Positions 1-9,272 of a stretch of 64,000 nucleotides of DNA are shown one piece after another (position 1 is the stretch's first letter; each line of letters starts with the position of its first letter). Both the position numbers and the translations under genes were made by a program. The stretch lies in the NCBI RefSeq assembly GCF_036786105.1, contig NZ_DAIQRQ010000020.1, forward strand, positions 1 through 64,000. The letters are read 5' to 3'. This stretch comes from Ohtaekwangia sp036786105. GTDB taxonomy: Bacteria; Bacteroidota; Bacteroidia; Cytophagales; Cyclobacteriaceae. The notes below the pieces were generated by a model, which saw only the letters and a program-made list of their open reading frames with translations, searched no databases and had not been told where the DNA came from.

Positions 1-37
1 AACTTCAATACTTTAACACGCCAACACATCACCACTT

Positions 38-490
38 TCAAGACGCTTCCACCAGTTTCTTAATCTCTTCTAACAGCGGTCCCCAGCCACCTTCGCGAGT
101 GGCGTCTTCGTAGCGTTGTTGGCCGTTGGCGAGTTTGGCAAAGTCGCCTTGTGTTACTGTAAGGTTTGTTTTGCCGTTGTTATCGGCAAGCGTATAGGTA
201 ACGGTGGCATAGTTCTCGGGTATATCTTCAAGCCCCATGTTCGGGTCGATGGTGGTATACGCCAGGTATTCATTCTCGCGTATGTCGACAATATTTCCCT
301 TTACGGCAACAAGTTCTTTTCCATCAAATATACCTTTCCAGATCAGCGGGCTTCCGGGTTTCCAGTCGGAGAGTGCTTCGCATCCATACATATACTTTTT
401 GGTTTGCTCGGGATTGGTGAGCGCATCCCATACGCGTGCAACAGGTGCATTAATCTGAATGCTGTTCCTGACAATAAGTTCTTTATTCAT
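38..490 (-). CDS. SRPBCC / AHSA1-like domain protein
   Basis: A 150-residue START-like (SRPBCC, Hsp90-ATPase-activator AHSA1 type) protein. The N-terminal segment RNSIQINAPVARVWDALTNP is the typical first strand and helix of this fold, followed by a tryptophan-rich strand (SDWKPGSPLIWKG) and a C-terminal helix with GGWGPLLEEIKKLVE. Proteins of this kind form a hydrophobic pocket and are usually cytosolic; the ligand cannot be read from the sequence. The frame is open upstream to 586, but the family N-terminus starts at the ATG at 490, so the shorter start is chosen. The gene ends 37 bp from the window edge and has no close co-directional partner here. The family call is secure, the role unknown. 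Confidence 0.85.
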   Translation of the reverse strand: MNKELIVRNSIQINAPVARVWDALTNPEQTKKYMYGCEALSDWKPGSPLIWKGIFDGKELVAVKGNIVDIRENEYLAYTTIDPNMGLEDIPENYATVTYTLADNNGKTNLTVTQGDFAKLANGQQRYEDATREGGWGPLLEEIKKLVEAS

Positions 491-1077
491 AACCGTGTGT
501 TTGGATGATGATTGTGTTTTGAAGTACGCGTATGGGTGTGACAACCTTATGTCAGCAGCAAGCGAAATGATTACTGCCTGCTGCAAGCGAGCTGAAGGGG
601 TGTGCAGGAGAGAGGACTAGAATAATTGATAATCAGTTGGTTTCTGAATGTCGGGAGAGAGTACGTGATACTTTTCATAGCCGAGCTTCGCCCTGAAAGC
701 AGCGTATAAATGCTCATGGCACGAACCGCAGAACAAACGTTTACGATCAGGCGTCCTGCTTCAGAAGATTGCAACGTGTGACTTTTGGATTTTCAGACAT
801 CCTATAGCTAAAATGCCATGAATAAACATGGTGATTCTGATCATCACTGAATTTTAGTTAATGTATGTCTAACCGTATACAAGTGTTCACATCATTCGCA
901 GTGCCTTCAGGGTATATTTCTACGTGTAAATACAGATACGATTTTAAGTGTTTTTGATGTATCCATGTCAGTAAACACAACCTTGTTTCCACCTCAATCA
1001 TTCTCGTTGTTTGCGGTACTAATCAGGAAATGATTTTATCGGAACAGTACGTTACTTGAAATTTAAGATTTAAAGAT
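491..1077. other. intergenic region, nothing convincing
   Basis: This is a 587-bp spacer between the divergent AHSA1-like and GAF genes. A 67-codon minus-strand frame at 571-774 has no recognisable protein features and is not called. I found no exact TAnnTTTG element for either flanking gene, and no hairpin followed by a T-run. Confidence 0.5.
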
Positions 1078-2211
1078 ATGTGGAGAAAGAGATTGGGAAA
1101 GAGTTCAGTAAAAGCATCTCTGTTTTTGTTGATGGTATTATTCGTAGTCACCCCGTTGGCTGGATATCTATTAGGCAGTCTGGTATGGAGTGTCATACTT
1201 GCTGTGATGGGGATAATCGTAGTCAGTGTTATTATTAACATGATTCATCAGGAAGAAGAACATCTCAGGCAACTATTGGAGAAACTGGATCAGCACAATC
1301 GACACTATATATACCACGATGAATTCCCTTCGGATACAAGCGATGCGGACGCTGTTATTGAAAGCACCATGGTTAACATTCAAAAGGCAAACGACATGAT
1401 GATTGCCCTGGCAACCGGCAATCCTGCGACTGAATGGAATGGCCTTGTCAACACAAATCGTGCTTCCAACAAAGTAAATATGGCTGGCAACCTGGAGAAG
1501 GTACAGGATCAGCTTCGCTCTGTAAAATTAATGTATGAGCAGCACACGTGGATAACGGATGGATTACAGGAGCTAACCGAAATTACTCATCGTTATCAAG
1601 ACCTGCCAGGGCTTGGACAAGCACTGGCAAGACGTATTGTAAGTCATGTCGGTGCCACCCAGGGATGTTTCTTTACCGTAACCGATGAAAGTAAAGATGA
1701 ATACCTCAAACTTGTTTCATGCTATCCTGACGATCAGAAACGGTTGATCAGTAAAGTTGTTATGAAAGGTGAAGGGCTCGCCGGACAATGCTGGTCTGAA
1801 GGTGAACCGCTTTTACTCACGCAGGTGCCAGAAGATTATGTACATGTTTCGACAGGACATGTTGCCCCGAAGTATATCTTCATTACTCCGATAAAAATAC
1901 AGGGAAAAACCTACGGCGTTCTGGAGCTGGCGTTACTCGAAAATCTGAACGATACACAGCTCGAATTTATTAACAAGGCGTGTGAACGTATAGCTGCTTC
2001 TATGGCTGCTATAAAAGCATTGGAGAGAACGCAAGGACTTCTGCACGAAAGCAAGTTACAAGCTGATCGTATGAAGAAAGAAGTCATATTGCTGGAGCGT
2101 GATCTTACCCTCGAACGAAAACGCTCGCAAGAGCTTGAAGAGCTAATCTTTCGTGCCGAAGAACGCATCAAAGGTATGGAGAGTATCTACAAGCGGTTTA
2201 ATCTCAACTAA
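1078..2211 (+). CDS. Membrane-anchored GAF domain protein
   Basis: 377 residues. Two adjacent hydrophobic segments (about residues 12-32 and 34-54) anchor the protein. A helical linker (EEEHLRQLLEKLDQ) follows, then a GAF-type sensory domain at about 165-310, with blocks such as KGEGLAGQCWSEGEPLLL and the late strand KTYGVLELAL. The C-terminus (about 325-370) is a strongly charged coiled coil. No kinase, cyclase or HTH output domain is present, so it may act through dimerisation or a partner protein. It resembles the sensory half of Bacteroidota GAF histidine kinases. The ATG at 1078 is preceded by an A-rich stretch and no Shine-Dalgarno, as usual in this phylum. Ligand and partner are not visible. 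Confidence 0.75.
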   Translation: MWRKRLGKSSVKASLFLLMVLFVVTPLAGYLLGSLVWSVILAVMGIIVVSVIINMIHQEEEHLRQLLEKLDQHNRHYIYHDEFPSDTSDADAVIESTMVNIQKANDMMIALATGNPATEWNGLVNTNRASNKVNMAGNLEKVQDQLRSVKLMYEQHTWITDGLQELTEITHRYQDLPGLGQALARRIVSHVGATQGCFFTVTDESKDEYLKLVSCYPDDQKRLISKVVMKGEGLAGQCWSEGEPLLLTQVPEDYVHVSTGHVAPKYIFITPIKIQGKTYGVLELALLENLNDTQLEFINKACERIAASMAAIKALERTQGLLHESKLQADRMKKEVILLERDLTLERKRSQELEELIFRAEERIKGMESIYKRFNLN

Positions 2212-2215
2212 GAGA

Positions 2216-2223
2216 TAGCTTTG
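2216..2223 (+). promoter_or_regulatory. Candidate -7 element TAGCTTTG
   Basis: Exact match to the Bacteroidota -7 consensus TAnnTTTG, about 114 bp before the PLD-like gene. No good -33 TTG lies at the expected distance, so this is weak. Confidence 0.25.
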
Positions 2224-2336
2224 AATTTTTGAGCTGCGTGCTTCGAGGCTTTTGCTTCCGCGCACAATCGCGCCTATAACACACACTGCTCACAACGCGC
2301 AGCGAATGGCTCGCAGCTATTTCCTATATTGCCGCC

Positions 2337-3599
2337 ATGATCATTAAGAAATTGGCTGTTCCGCTGGTTAACGACAAGATACTTCAGCAGGCGGAACATG
2401 TTTACATTGCTACTGCCGCTATATCGGATGCCGGATTTGATTTTATCCGCACGCGCATTCCTACCAAAACGAAAATGGATATTGTTACGGGCCTCGATGG
2501 ACTTACATCGCCCGGTGTATTGAAACGTATCTGGAAACATTACCAGGACCGCATTACAGTGCGCATTTATACCCGCAATACTTTCCATGCCAATGTATAT
2601 ATCTTCGAGCAGCCCTTCCGGAAATCGGTCGGATTTACGGGCTCGGGTGCACTTACGCTGGAAGGACTTAAAGATCATGAAGAGGTCTTCAACAAAGTTA
2701 CCGATGCGAAAGATATTGAAGCGCTCCTCTCGTGGTATACCACGTACTATGAATTTGCTGAGCCGCTCACCGAAGAGATGATCCGCGAATATGATCTGCT
2801 GTATCCGGTAATGAAGCAACGTGATATCATCTCACGCCAGGAGAAAAAACTGTTTATCGATTTGACCACGCGCGGATTTAACTGGGACAGCATCAAGTTT
2901 AAAACACAATTTTTCAAGAAGGAAGATTATCAGGCGCTGAGTCCTGCAAACGCATCGATTGATACAGCGGAAATACACACCGCACGGGAAGCTGCCCGGG
3001 CGAAACTGAAATCCCTGCATGAGCAGCTATTGCCTGCTGTTACCCGGCTCAAGCTTCACGCGGATGCACACACTGTAGTGAGCAGTATTGCGTTACAGGA
3101 TCAACCTGAACGCAGGTTGAAGACTATATCTGTATCCTACGGCAGGAGTGAAGGGACATTGAAACGCTATGATGCAGCAGCTTCGCCGGATAACTTTCTT
3201 ACCCTACAGGTAATACTTCAGCCCAGGGCTGTAGGGGTGTGGTTATCGATGGGAAAGCCACACGGAAGTAAAGAAGATCGTATATATTTTCGCCAGCGGA
3301 TGCAGGAGGAAGTATATCGAAAAACTTTCCTTTCATTATTAGCGACCCTTGGAAGCGGATATTTTATCGAAGTAGCAGGGGAGCAGAGGGCGGTAGAATC
3401 ATTTCAGCAACCGGATATACTCTGGGAATTTACGCAAGCCGATGACTGGATGCATTATCGCTTTATCATCGCAAAAAATTATATACCGGGTGATCCTGCC
3501 ATTGGTAATGACACAATCGTGCAAACCATCGAGCAGGAGTTTACCAAACTGGTTCCGCTCTATCAACACATGAAAGATACATCACGCGACCAGTCGTAA
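2337..3599 (+). CDS. PLD-like protein with degenerate HKD motif
   Basis: 420 residues. The N-terminal ~150 residues look like a phospholipase D-superfamily (PLDc-type nuclease) fold: an opening strand HVYIATAAIS, the segment KMDIVTGLDGLTSPGVL, then the motif region FHANVYIF followed by GFTGSGALTLEGL. In active family members this reads HxK...GSxN; here the Lys is Asn (H-A-N) and the Asn after GS is Ala (GSGA). Only one such motif is seen. The remaining ~250 residues have no family I recognise; a mixed alpha/beta region with VGVWLSMG and a C-terminal helix may be a separate domain. It is probably a non-catalytic DNA-binding or structural relative of PLD nucleases. It converges on the LLM gene, 12 bp away. 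Confidence 0.6.
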   Translation: MIIKKLAVPLVNDKILQQAEHVYIATAAISDAGFDFIRTRIPTKTKMDIVTGLDGLTSPGVLKRIWKHYQDRITVRIYTRNTFHANVYIFEQPFRKSVGFTGSGALTLEGLKDHEEVFNKVTDAKDIEALLSWYTTYYEFAEPLTEEMIREYDLLYPVMKQRDIISRQEKKLFIDLTTRGFNWDSIKFKTQFFKKEDYQALSPANASIDTAEIHTAREAARAKLKSLHEQLLPAVTRLKLHADAHTVVSSIALQDQPERRLKTISVSYGRSEGTLKRYDAAASPDNFLTLQVILQPRAVGVWLSMGKPHGSKEDRIYFRQRMQEEVYRKTFLSLLATLGSGYFIEVAGEQRAVESFQQPDILWEFTQADDWMHYRFIIAKNYIPGDPAIGNDTIVQTIEQEFTKLVPLYQHMKDTSRDQS

Positions 3600-3611
3600 T
3601 GCATATATAGT

Positions 3612-4667
3612 TTACTGAGATACGGGCACGTCAGTCGTTTGAATGGCTTTTCTTACTGCGGGTGCTACCTGCGTACCAAAAAGCTCGATCGACTTCATAA
3701 TATGTGTGTGTGATAATGCGCCCATACCTATTTGTGCCAGGAAGCGTGTATGATGAAAAAGCTCGTATTCATATAGTATCTTATCGATCACTTGCTGCGG
3801 ACTGCCTACGAGCAGTGAACCTTCCGGTGAGCGCATCATTTCATAATGTTCACGATCCATCGGAGGCCAGCCGCGCTCTATACCGATGCGCGTCATTACA
3901 TCCGCGTATGCGGGATAAAATTCATCGGAAGCGCGTTGAGAAGTTTCCGCTATATAGAGTGGAGAGTTGATGCCAACCCCCAGTTTTTGTATATCGTGGC
4001 CGGCAGCTTTTGCTGTCTCGCGGTAATATTTTACGTGGGGCACAAATCGATCGGGAGTTCCTCCAATGATCGCAAGCGCCATGGGTAGCCCCAGCGTGGC
4101 AGCCCGCGCTACTGATTCCGGTGTGCCGCCAATAGCAATCCATATCGGAAGTTTTTCATTTACCGGTCGCGGATATATACCCAGATTTTCAATAGATGCA
4201 CGGTGTTTACCACTCCAGGTGATTTTTTCTTTCTCGTTGATTTTTAACAACAGATCAAGTTTCTCGGAGAACAGGGCATCGTATAGCCGCAGGTCATAGC
4301 CGAACAGCGGAAACGACTCAATGAACGAGCCACGTCCTGCCATGATCTCTGCACGACCACCGGATAAAAGATCAACGGTTGAAAATTGCTGGAAAACACG
4401 TACGGGATCATCGGAACTTAACACGGTAACTGCACTGGATAATTTAATCTTGCTGGTACGCGCTGCAGCAGCACCCAGTATAACGGCGGGTGCGGATGCT
4501 GCAAAATCAGGGCGATGATGTTCTCCCACCGCGAATACATCCAGACCAACCTGCTCGGCCAGTTCAATTTCGTCTATGAGATCGCGAATGCGTTGATGGG
4601 CAGTGATTGCCTTCCGGGTAGCCGGATCGCGGGCTATATCGGCAAATGTATATACACCTAGTTCCAT
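3612..4667 (-). CDS. LLM-class flavin-dependent oxidoreductase
   Basis: 351 residues of the bacterial-luciferase-like (LLM) family, TIM-barrel enzymes that use reduced FMN and often O2. Diagnostic blocks: the N-terminal MELGVYTFAD strand, GLDVFAVGEHHRPDF (the conserved EHH loop), the hydrophobic AVTVLSSDDPVRVFQQFSTVD helix, GRAEIMAGRGSF, and LPIWIAIGGTPESVARA near the middle. Length fits the single-chain LLM subgroup. The substrate cannot be inferred; close relatives are generally called alkanal-monooxygenase-like or putative oxidoreductases. It lies 99 bp downstream of the ABC-F gene on the same strand. Confidence 0.88.
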   Translation of the reverse strand: MELGVYTFADIARDPATRKAITAHQRIRDLIDEIELAEQVGLDVFAVGEHHRPDFAASAPAVILGAAAARTSKIKLSSAVTVLSSDDPVRVFQQFSTVDLLSGGRAEIMAGRGSFIESFPLFGYDLRLYDALFSEKLDLLLKINEKEKITWSGKHRASIENLGIYPRPVNEKLPIWIAIGGTPESVARAATLGLPMALAIIGGTPDRFVPHVKYYRETAKAAGHDIQKLGVGINSPLYIAETSQRASDEFYPAYADVMTRIGIERGWPPMDREHYEMMRSPEGSLLVGSPQQVIDKILYEYELFHHTRFLAQIGMGALSHTHIMKSIELFGTQVAPAVRKAIQTTDVPVSQ

Positions 4668-4766
4668 GATTTCTTTCCTTCTTTCGAGAACACGGTATAT
4701 CTTCCATTAAGTTCCCGGAAAAGTAGAAGGTCATCACAACAATGATTGTATCAACAATATTCTGTT

Positions 4767-6401
4767 CTATTTGCGCTCAATTTCACGCAGGTTCTCCATC
4801 TTCTTGTTTCGCAGGAAACCGGCGATGTCTTCAAAGTGTTCGCGAACGCGCTTGTTACCGAACTCAAATACCTTTGTAGCCAGACCATCCAGGAAATCAC
4901 GGTCGTGCGATACCAGGATCAGCGTTCCGTCAAATGCTTTGAGGGCATCTTTAAGTATATCTTTTGTTTTGATGTCGAGGTGGTTGGTTGGCTCATCGAG
5001 AATGAGCAGGTTTACCGGCTGCAGCAAGAGTTTGATCATGGCCAGACGTGTACGTTCACCACCGGATAGATATTTCACCTTTTTGTCGATCGTATCACCG
5101 CTAAACATGAAGGCGCCAAGTATATCTTTGATCTTTGTCCGGATTTCACCTTCGGCAATCTGGTCGATGGTTTGAAATACTGTAAGTTCACCATCAAGTA
5201 GCGATGCCTGGTTCTGGGCAAAATACCCGATCATGCTGTTGTGACCTACCTGTACTTTTCCCTCGAAGTCAATCTCGCCCATGATGGCTTTCACCAACGT
5301 AGATTTACCTTCACCGTTCTTACCGACAAAGGCTATCTTTTCTCCACGCGCAATGGTCAGCGATACATCGTTGAACACCGTATGGTCGCCATATTTCTTT
5401 GTAAGCCCTTCCACAATAACGGGATAGCTACCGGAACGTGGAGCAGGAGGGAACTTTAAATTCAGGGCTGAAGTATCCACTTCATCCACCTGGATGATCT
5501 CGATTTTCTCCAGCATCTTTACCCGCGACTGCACCTGCAGGGTCTTCGAGTAAGTTCCCTTAAAGCGTTCGATAAACTCCTGTATTTCAGCGATCTGTTT
5601 CTGTTGATCGTCAAATTGCTTTTGCTGCTGTTCGCGTCTTTCCTTGCGCAGCTGCAAATAGTGTGTATAGTTCGTTTTGTAGTCGTAAATGCGACCCATC
5701 GTTACCTCGATGGTACGGTTGGTCAGGTTATCGACAAACGTTTTATCGTGGCTGATCACGATCACCGCTTTTGCATTGTTGATGAGAAAATCTTCCAGCC
5801 ACTGAATAGACTCAATGTCCATGTGGTTGGTAGGCTCATCCAGCAAAATAAGATCAGGTTTTTGCAGCAGTATTTTGGCAAGCTCAATGCGCATGCGCCA
5901 GCCACCGCTAAACTCTTTGGTAGGGCGCGTAAAATCAGAACGCAGAAAACCAAGTCCCATCAGGGTCTTCTCCACTTCTGCGTCAAAATTTATCTCTTCA
6001 ATGGAATAGTATTTCTCACTCAGCTCAGACACCTGCTCAATGATTTTCGAGTATTCTTCCGACTCATAATCAGTGCGTGTTTCAAGTTGAGAGTTTAACT
6101 CATCCATCTGCTTTTTCATGTCCAAAATTTTGGAGAAAGCTTTGGATGCCTCTTCAAACACAGTACAGTTGTCTTCAGTAAGTAAGTGCTGAGGCAAATA
6201 TGCAATAACAGCGTCTTTCGGAGCAGATACTTTACCCCGCGTGGGTTTATTTACCCCGGCTATAATTTTGAGCAGAGTCGACTTTCCAGCTCCGTTCTTG
6301 CCCATGAGGGCGATTCTATCGTTTTCGTTGATGTTGAAGGTAATATTACTGAAGAGCGCTGAACCATTGAACTCTACACTAACTGCATCTACTGAGATCA
6401 T
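4767..6401 (-). CDS. ABC-F family ATP-binding protein
   Basis: 544 residues with two complete ABC ATPase cassettes and no membrane domain, the hallmark of ABC-F proteins that act at the ribosome. Cassette 1 has Walker A GKNGAGKST (34-42), signature FSGGWRMRIELA and Walker B with DEPTNHMD. Cassette 2 has GKNGEGKST, YLSGGERTRLAM and LILDEPTNHLD. The charged linker between them (about 245-310, with KERREQQQKQ) is the family's P-site tRNA interaction motif. By family knowledge it binds the E site and relieves stalled or idle ribosomes; antibiotic resistance is possible but not indicated. There is no exact -7 element upstream. Confidence 0.93.
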   Translation of the reverse strand: MISVDAVSVEFNGSALFSNITFNINENDRIALMGKNGAGKSTLLKIIAGVNKPTRGKVSAPKDAVIAYLPQHLLTEDNCTVFEEASKAFSKILDMKKQMDELNSQLETRTDYESEEYSKIIEQVSELSEKYYSIEEINFDAEVEKTLMGLGFLRSDFTRPTKEFSGGWRMRIELAKILLQKPDLILLDEPTNHMDIESIQWLEDFLINNAKAVIVISHDKTFVDNLTNRTIEVTMGRIYDYKTNYTHYLQLRKERREQQQKQFDDQQKQIAEIQEFIERFKGTYSKTLQVQSRVKMLEKIEIIQVDEVDTSALNLKFPPAPRSGSYPVIVEGLTKKYGDHTVFNDVSLTIARGEKIAFVGKNGEGKSTLVKAIMGEIDFEGKVQVGHNSMIGYFAQNQASLLDGELTVFQTIDQIAEGEIRTKIKDILGAFMFSGDTIDKKVKYLSGGERTRLAMIKLLLQPVNLLILDEPTNHLDIKTKDILKDALKAFDGTLILVSHDRDFLDGLATKVFEFGNKRVREHFEDIAGFLRNKKMENLREIERK

Positions 6402-6443
6402 ACTGTTAAATAAGCCGCAAAGATGGGAAATAGCTTTGAGAAA

Positions 6444-6510
6444 GTTAAACGTTATCGGTTAATCGTTACACGTAAATAGTTATCTGATAACGTGCCACTA
6501 ATAACGGTTC
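6444..6510. repeat. Degenerate GATAACG/GTTAACG-type intergenic words
   Basis: The short spacer between the ABC-F start and the kinase stop carries repeated variants of GTTAACGTTAT / GATAACG. The same vocabulary recurs in other spacers of this window (9271-9325, 14455-14495, 22912-22937, 43401-43435). It looks like low-complexity degenerate repeats, not an operator; function unknown. Confidence 0.4.
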
Positions 6511-8468
6511 AGGTGTAACTCCGTAGTGGTGTGGCTTTCTGCATACTGCGTATATTCCGGTATCGCCACAATGAACTCACTGCCTTCGCCGGGGATGCTT
6601 TTTACATGGATGTCGCCTTTGTTTTCACGAATCAGTTCTTTGCAAAGTGTAAGGCCGAGGCCGGTTCCTTTTTCGTTGTTGGTTCCTGGCTGGCGAACAT
6701 TCTCATTGAGTGTAAAAAGCTTTTCCTGTATCTCGTACGGAATACCAACACCTTGATCTTTCACCGAGATCAGCAATGTATTTTCCTCACTGCGAACAGA
6801 AATATAAACTTCTGTATTGGTATGACTGAATTTGATGCTGTTAGACAACAAGTTTCGCACAACGGTATCAATCGCATAGTAATCGCCATAGCCATAGTGC
6901 TCATCGGTAGGATTGAAGAGTAATTTTATTCCTTTACTTTCCGCCATGCCGTGATAGAGTGCTATATTTTTCTGAATAAGCGCAACAGTGTTGATCTTGT
7001 CGAATGTCCACTTGCGCTTGTGCGAAGAAGTCATCGACCATTCAAGTATATTGTTGATGAGTTCAGTGAGGTTATCGAGCGAATTATCGATTTTGGTTCG
7101 CATCATCATCAGTTCTTCCGTTGTAAGCGAATCAACATGTTCGGTAAGCAGATAAGAGAACCCTTTCAATGAGTTAAGCGGACTTCTCAAGTCGTGCGAA
7201 AGAATGGAGAAGAAGCGATCTTTTTCTTTATTAAGTTTATCAAGATCATCCTTCTGTTTTTCGATCTCTTCATTCTTCAGGGCCAGGCTGTTCTTTTTGC
7301 TTCGTGTTGTATGGAAGGCATAGTATAGCAAACCAATCACCAGTGATAACATTGCTATGCCGGCAATGAGAGAATAGGTAATAATGTTCCTGCTTTCAAG
7401 TCGCGCCTGTTGCAGCTCCTGGTCTTTTTTAAGCAGTACAATCTCGCGTTCTTTTTCCTCCAGGTTAAAACGCGCTTTCAACTCTTCCAGGTTGGCACGA
7501 TTGGTTTCATTGTGAAGACTATCTGCAACGTCATTATATAGTTTTTGATACACGAGGGAAGTTTTATAGTTACTGCGTTTCTCTTCAAGCAAAGCTAACA
7601 GCTTGCTGGCCTTTGCCATGGCAGATAGTGCTTTTACTTCTTTTCCTTTTTCCAGTGCAAATATTCCAAAGCGAATGGCTTCGGCCAACTTTCCCTGCTT
7701 CTCTTTTATGCGTGCTATAGCAGCAAAGTTTATAGACTGCCCCTGCAAGTCTTTGGTCTTTTCAAAGATCGTATCTGCTTTAAAATAATATAGCAGTGCT
7801 TCGTCCCATTGCTTGTTATTTTCAGAGATAGAACCAAGGTTGCTATAGCCTCGTGAGATTCCGTAGAGATCGTTGTTCTTCTCTTTTATGCGGAGTGATT
7901 TGAGAAAGTATTCTTTTGCCATTGCTTCGTTACCCAAATCCTGGTAAATGATACCGATGTTGTTAAGCGCATACGATTCACCTTTCTCATCGCCCATCTC
8001 CTGAAATATTGTGAGCGACTGTTTGAAGTATTCGAGCGATTTTTCAAGATCGTTCGAGTTGGCGTATACAATGCTGATGTCGTTGAGCGCGTTGGCGATC
8101 TGTACCTTATCGCTCATTCCGCGGTATAGCTTCAGTGCTTCAAACATTTCGTGAAGCGCTTCCGCAGTATTATCCTGGTCGCGTTTCAATCGCCCGATAT
8201 GCAGCAACGCATCGGCATGTCCTTTTGTATATTGAATGGCTTTTGCTTTTTCGAGACTGGCAACGGCATAAGCCATAGCAGAGTCAGGCTCAAAGTTCCA
8301 ATACTTCATGGAAATATCGAAGAGAATCTTTACTCGCTGCGTGTCGGCAGTCGCCCGGTGTAGTTCGCGTTTTAAGCTATCGATTCTTTCAGGTTTCTGC
8401 CCCCGGGCCTGGCGCAGGTAAAAAGTAACGAGGATGCAGACCAGTAAAACAAGTGCTCGTAAATTCAT
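6498..8468 (-). CDS. TPR-containing sensor histidine kinase
   Basis: 656 residues. A signal peptide (about 1-23) leads into about seven tetratricopeptide repeats (about 35-330; e.g. ALNNIGIIYQDLGNEAMAKE), a coiled coil, one membrane span (about 361-383) and a cytoplasmic kinase. The H-box is FFSILSHDLRSPLNSLKGF with His near residue 422. The ATPase domain has an N-box (NLLSNSIKF), G1 (DQGVGI) and G2 (GTGLGLTLCKELI), so it should be active. The TPR array is predicted to be periplasmic and would sense a protein or peptide ligand. There is no adjacent response regulator, so it is an orphan kinase. A -7 element sits about 35-45 bp upstream of the start. A second protein of the same design is encoded at 58269. 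Confidence 0.9.
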   Translation of the reverse strand: MNLRALVLLVCILVTFYLRQARGQKPERIDSLKRELHRATADTQRVKILFDISMKYWNFEPDSAMAYAVASLEKAKAIQYTKGHADALLHIGRLKRDQDNTAEALHEMFEALKLYRGMSDKVQIANALNDISIVYANSNDLEKSLEYFKQSLTIFQEMGDEKGESYALNNIGIIYQDLGNEAMAKEYFLKSLRIKEKNNDLYGISRGYSNLGSISENNKQWDEALLYYFKADTIFEKTKDLQGQSINFAAIARIKEKQGKLAEAIRFGIFALEKGKEVKALSAMAKASKLLALLEEKRSNYKTSLVYQKLYNDVADSLHNETNRANLEELKARFNLEEKEREIVLLKKDQELQQARLESRNIITYSLIAGIAMLSLVIGLLYYAFHTTRSKKNSLALKNEEIEKQKDDLDKLNKEKDRFFSILSHDLRSPLNSLKGFSYLLTEHVDSLTTEELMMMRTKIDNSLDNLTELINNILEWSMTSSHKRKWTFDKINTVALIQKNIALYHGMAESKGIKLLFNPTDEHYGYGDYYAIDTVVRNLLSNSIKFSHTNTEVYISVRSEENTLLISVKDQGVGIPYEIQEKLFTLNENVRQPGTNNEKGTGLGLTLCKELIRENKGDIHVKSIPGEGSEFIVAIPEYTQYAESHTTTELHLNRY

Positions 8469-8774
8469 TGCTGTTTCCTCATTGTAGGGCTATGGGCTTT
8501 GTACAAATATAATATTTCTTGCCAAGGCCTCGGCAGAAATATTCCTCACGATTAGGCTTTGTTCCTCAGAAATTCTGGTAAAGGCATACCTTGGTAAAAT
8601 ATAATGGTCTTGGTGTATTCAGTATAATATTGTCGCATTCAGCCTTCTAAGTTGTCGCGATCAGCGCTTCAAGATTGTTGCATCTATGTTTAGCTTCGCA
8701 TATCGGCATGCAATGATCTGCGAGAGTGTTATCGACTAACGGGCTCATTCATGCGACCACATAATTAACTATAT
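8469..8774. other. Divergent spacer between kinase and GyrI-like genes
   Basis: 306 bp, AT-rich. It contains a good minus-strand -7 element at 8504-8511 for the kinase gene. I see no exact element for the plus-strand gene and no small gene. Confidence 0.5.
8504..8511 (-). promoter_or_regulatory. Candidate -7 element TATATTTG for kinase gene
   Basis: Reads TATATTTG on the minus strand, an exact TAnnTTTG match, 36 bp upstream of the kinase ATG. No -33 TTG at the ideal distance is seen. Confidence 0.35.
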
Positions 8775-9272
8775 ATGCTGACAGAACCTGTATTGGAAAA
8801 ACGCCCCGCCCGCAACTATGCGGCGATCCGTAAAACGGTGCGCATGGAAGATATTCCTGCTGTTCTGCCACCGCTTGTTCCTAAAGTATATCGCTGGCTT
8901 GCAGAACGTGGTATAGCATCTGATGGGCCTTGCTTCTTTTTGTATCACGCTATGCGTCATGATGTGCTTGAAGTGGAAGTTGGCGTTCCGGTTCAGAAGG
9001 CTATTACCGGCGATGCCGTGGTGAGACCGGGAGTATTCCCGGAGGGAACGTATGCCGTGATTACCTATACCGGAGATTATGCCAATCTGAAAGATGCACA
9101 CATGAAACTCGAATCGTGGCTTGCCGGGAAAGGGATTCCCGAAAAGAAATATACTGCACCGGACAGTGTAACGTGGGGTGGTCGTACAGAATTTTACATT
9201 ACTGATCCAGACACCGAACCCGACTCAACACGGTGGATAACGGATGTTGTATTCCTGTTGGAGCAAGGTTAA
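8775..9272 (+). CDS. GyrI-like small-molecule-binding protein
   Basis: 165 residues of the GyrI-like / AraC effector-binding fold (SOUL-like duplicated alpha/beta motif). Visible features are LEKRPARNYAAIRKTVRMEDI at the start, a central EVEVGVPVQKAITGD strand pair and the typical PEGTYAVITYTGDYANL block, ending in ITDVVFLLE. There is no HTH, so it is the stand-alone form, which binds small hydrophobic or cationic compounds and in some cases hydrolyses them. ATG at 8775; it is transcribed divergently from the kinase. Nothing nearby identifies a ligand. Confidence 0.85.
   Translation: MLTEPVLEKRPARNYAAIRKTVRMEDIPAVLPPLVPKVYRWLAERGIASDGPCFFLYHAMRHDVLEVEVGVPVQKAITGDAVVRPGVFPEGTYAVITYTGDYANLKDAHMKLESWLAGKGIPEKKYTAPDSVTWGGRTEFYITDPDTEPDSTRWITDVVFLLEQG

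Noticed and set aside
571..774. 67-codon minus-strand frame in the first intergenic region
   Set aside because: No domain, signal or start context; composition does not resemble neighbouring genes, and it overlaps the longer open frame of the AHSA1-like gene.
2287..2322. Element shared with 30781-30812: 16-mer TGGCTCGCAGCTATTT plus TGCTCACA
   Set aside because: A single shared 16-mer is about what chance allows across 64 kb on both strands; the second block adds little. Worth recalling only if found repeatedly in the genome.
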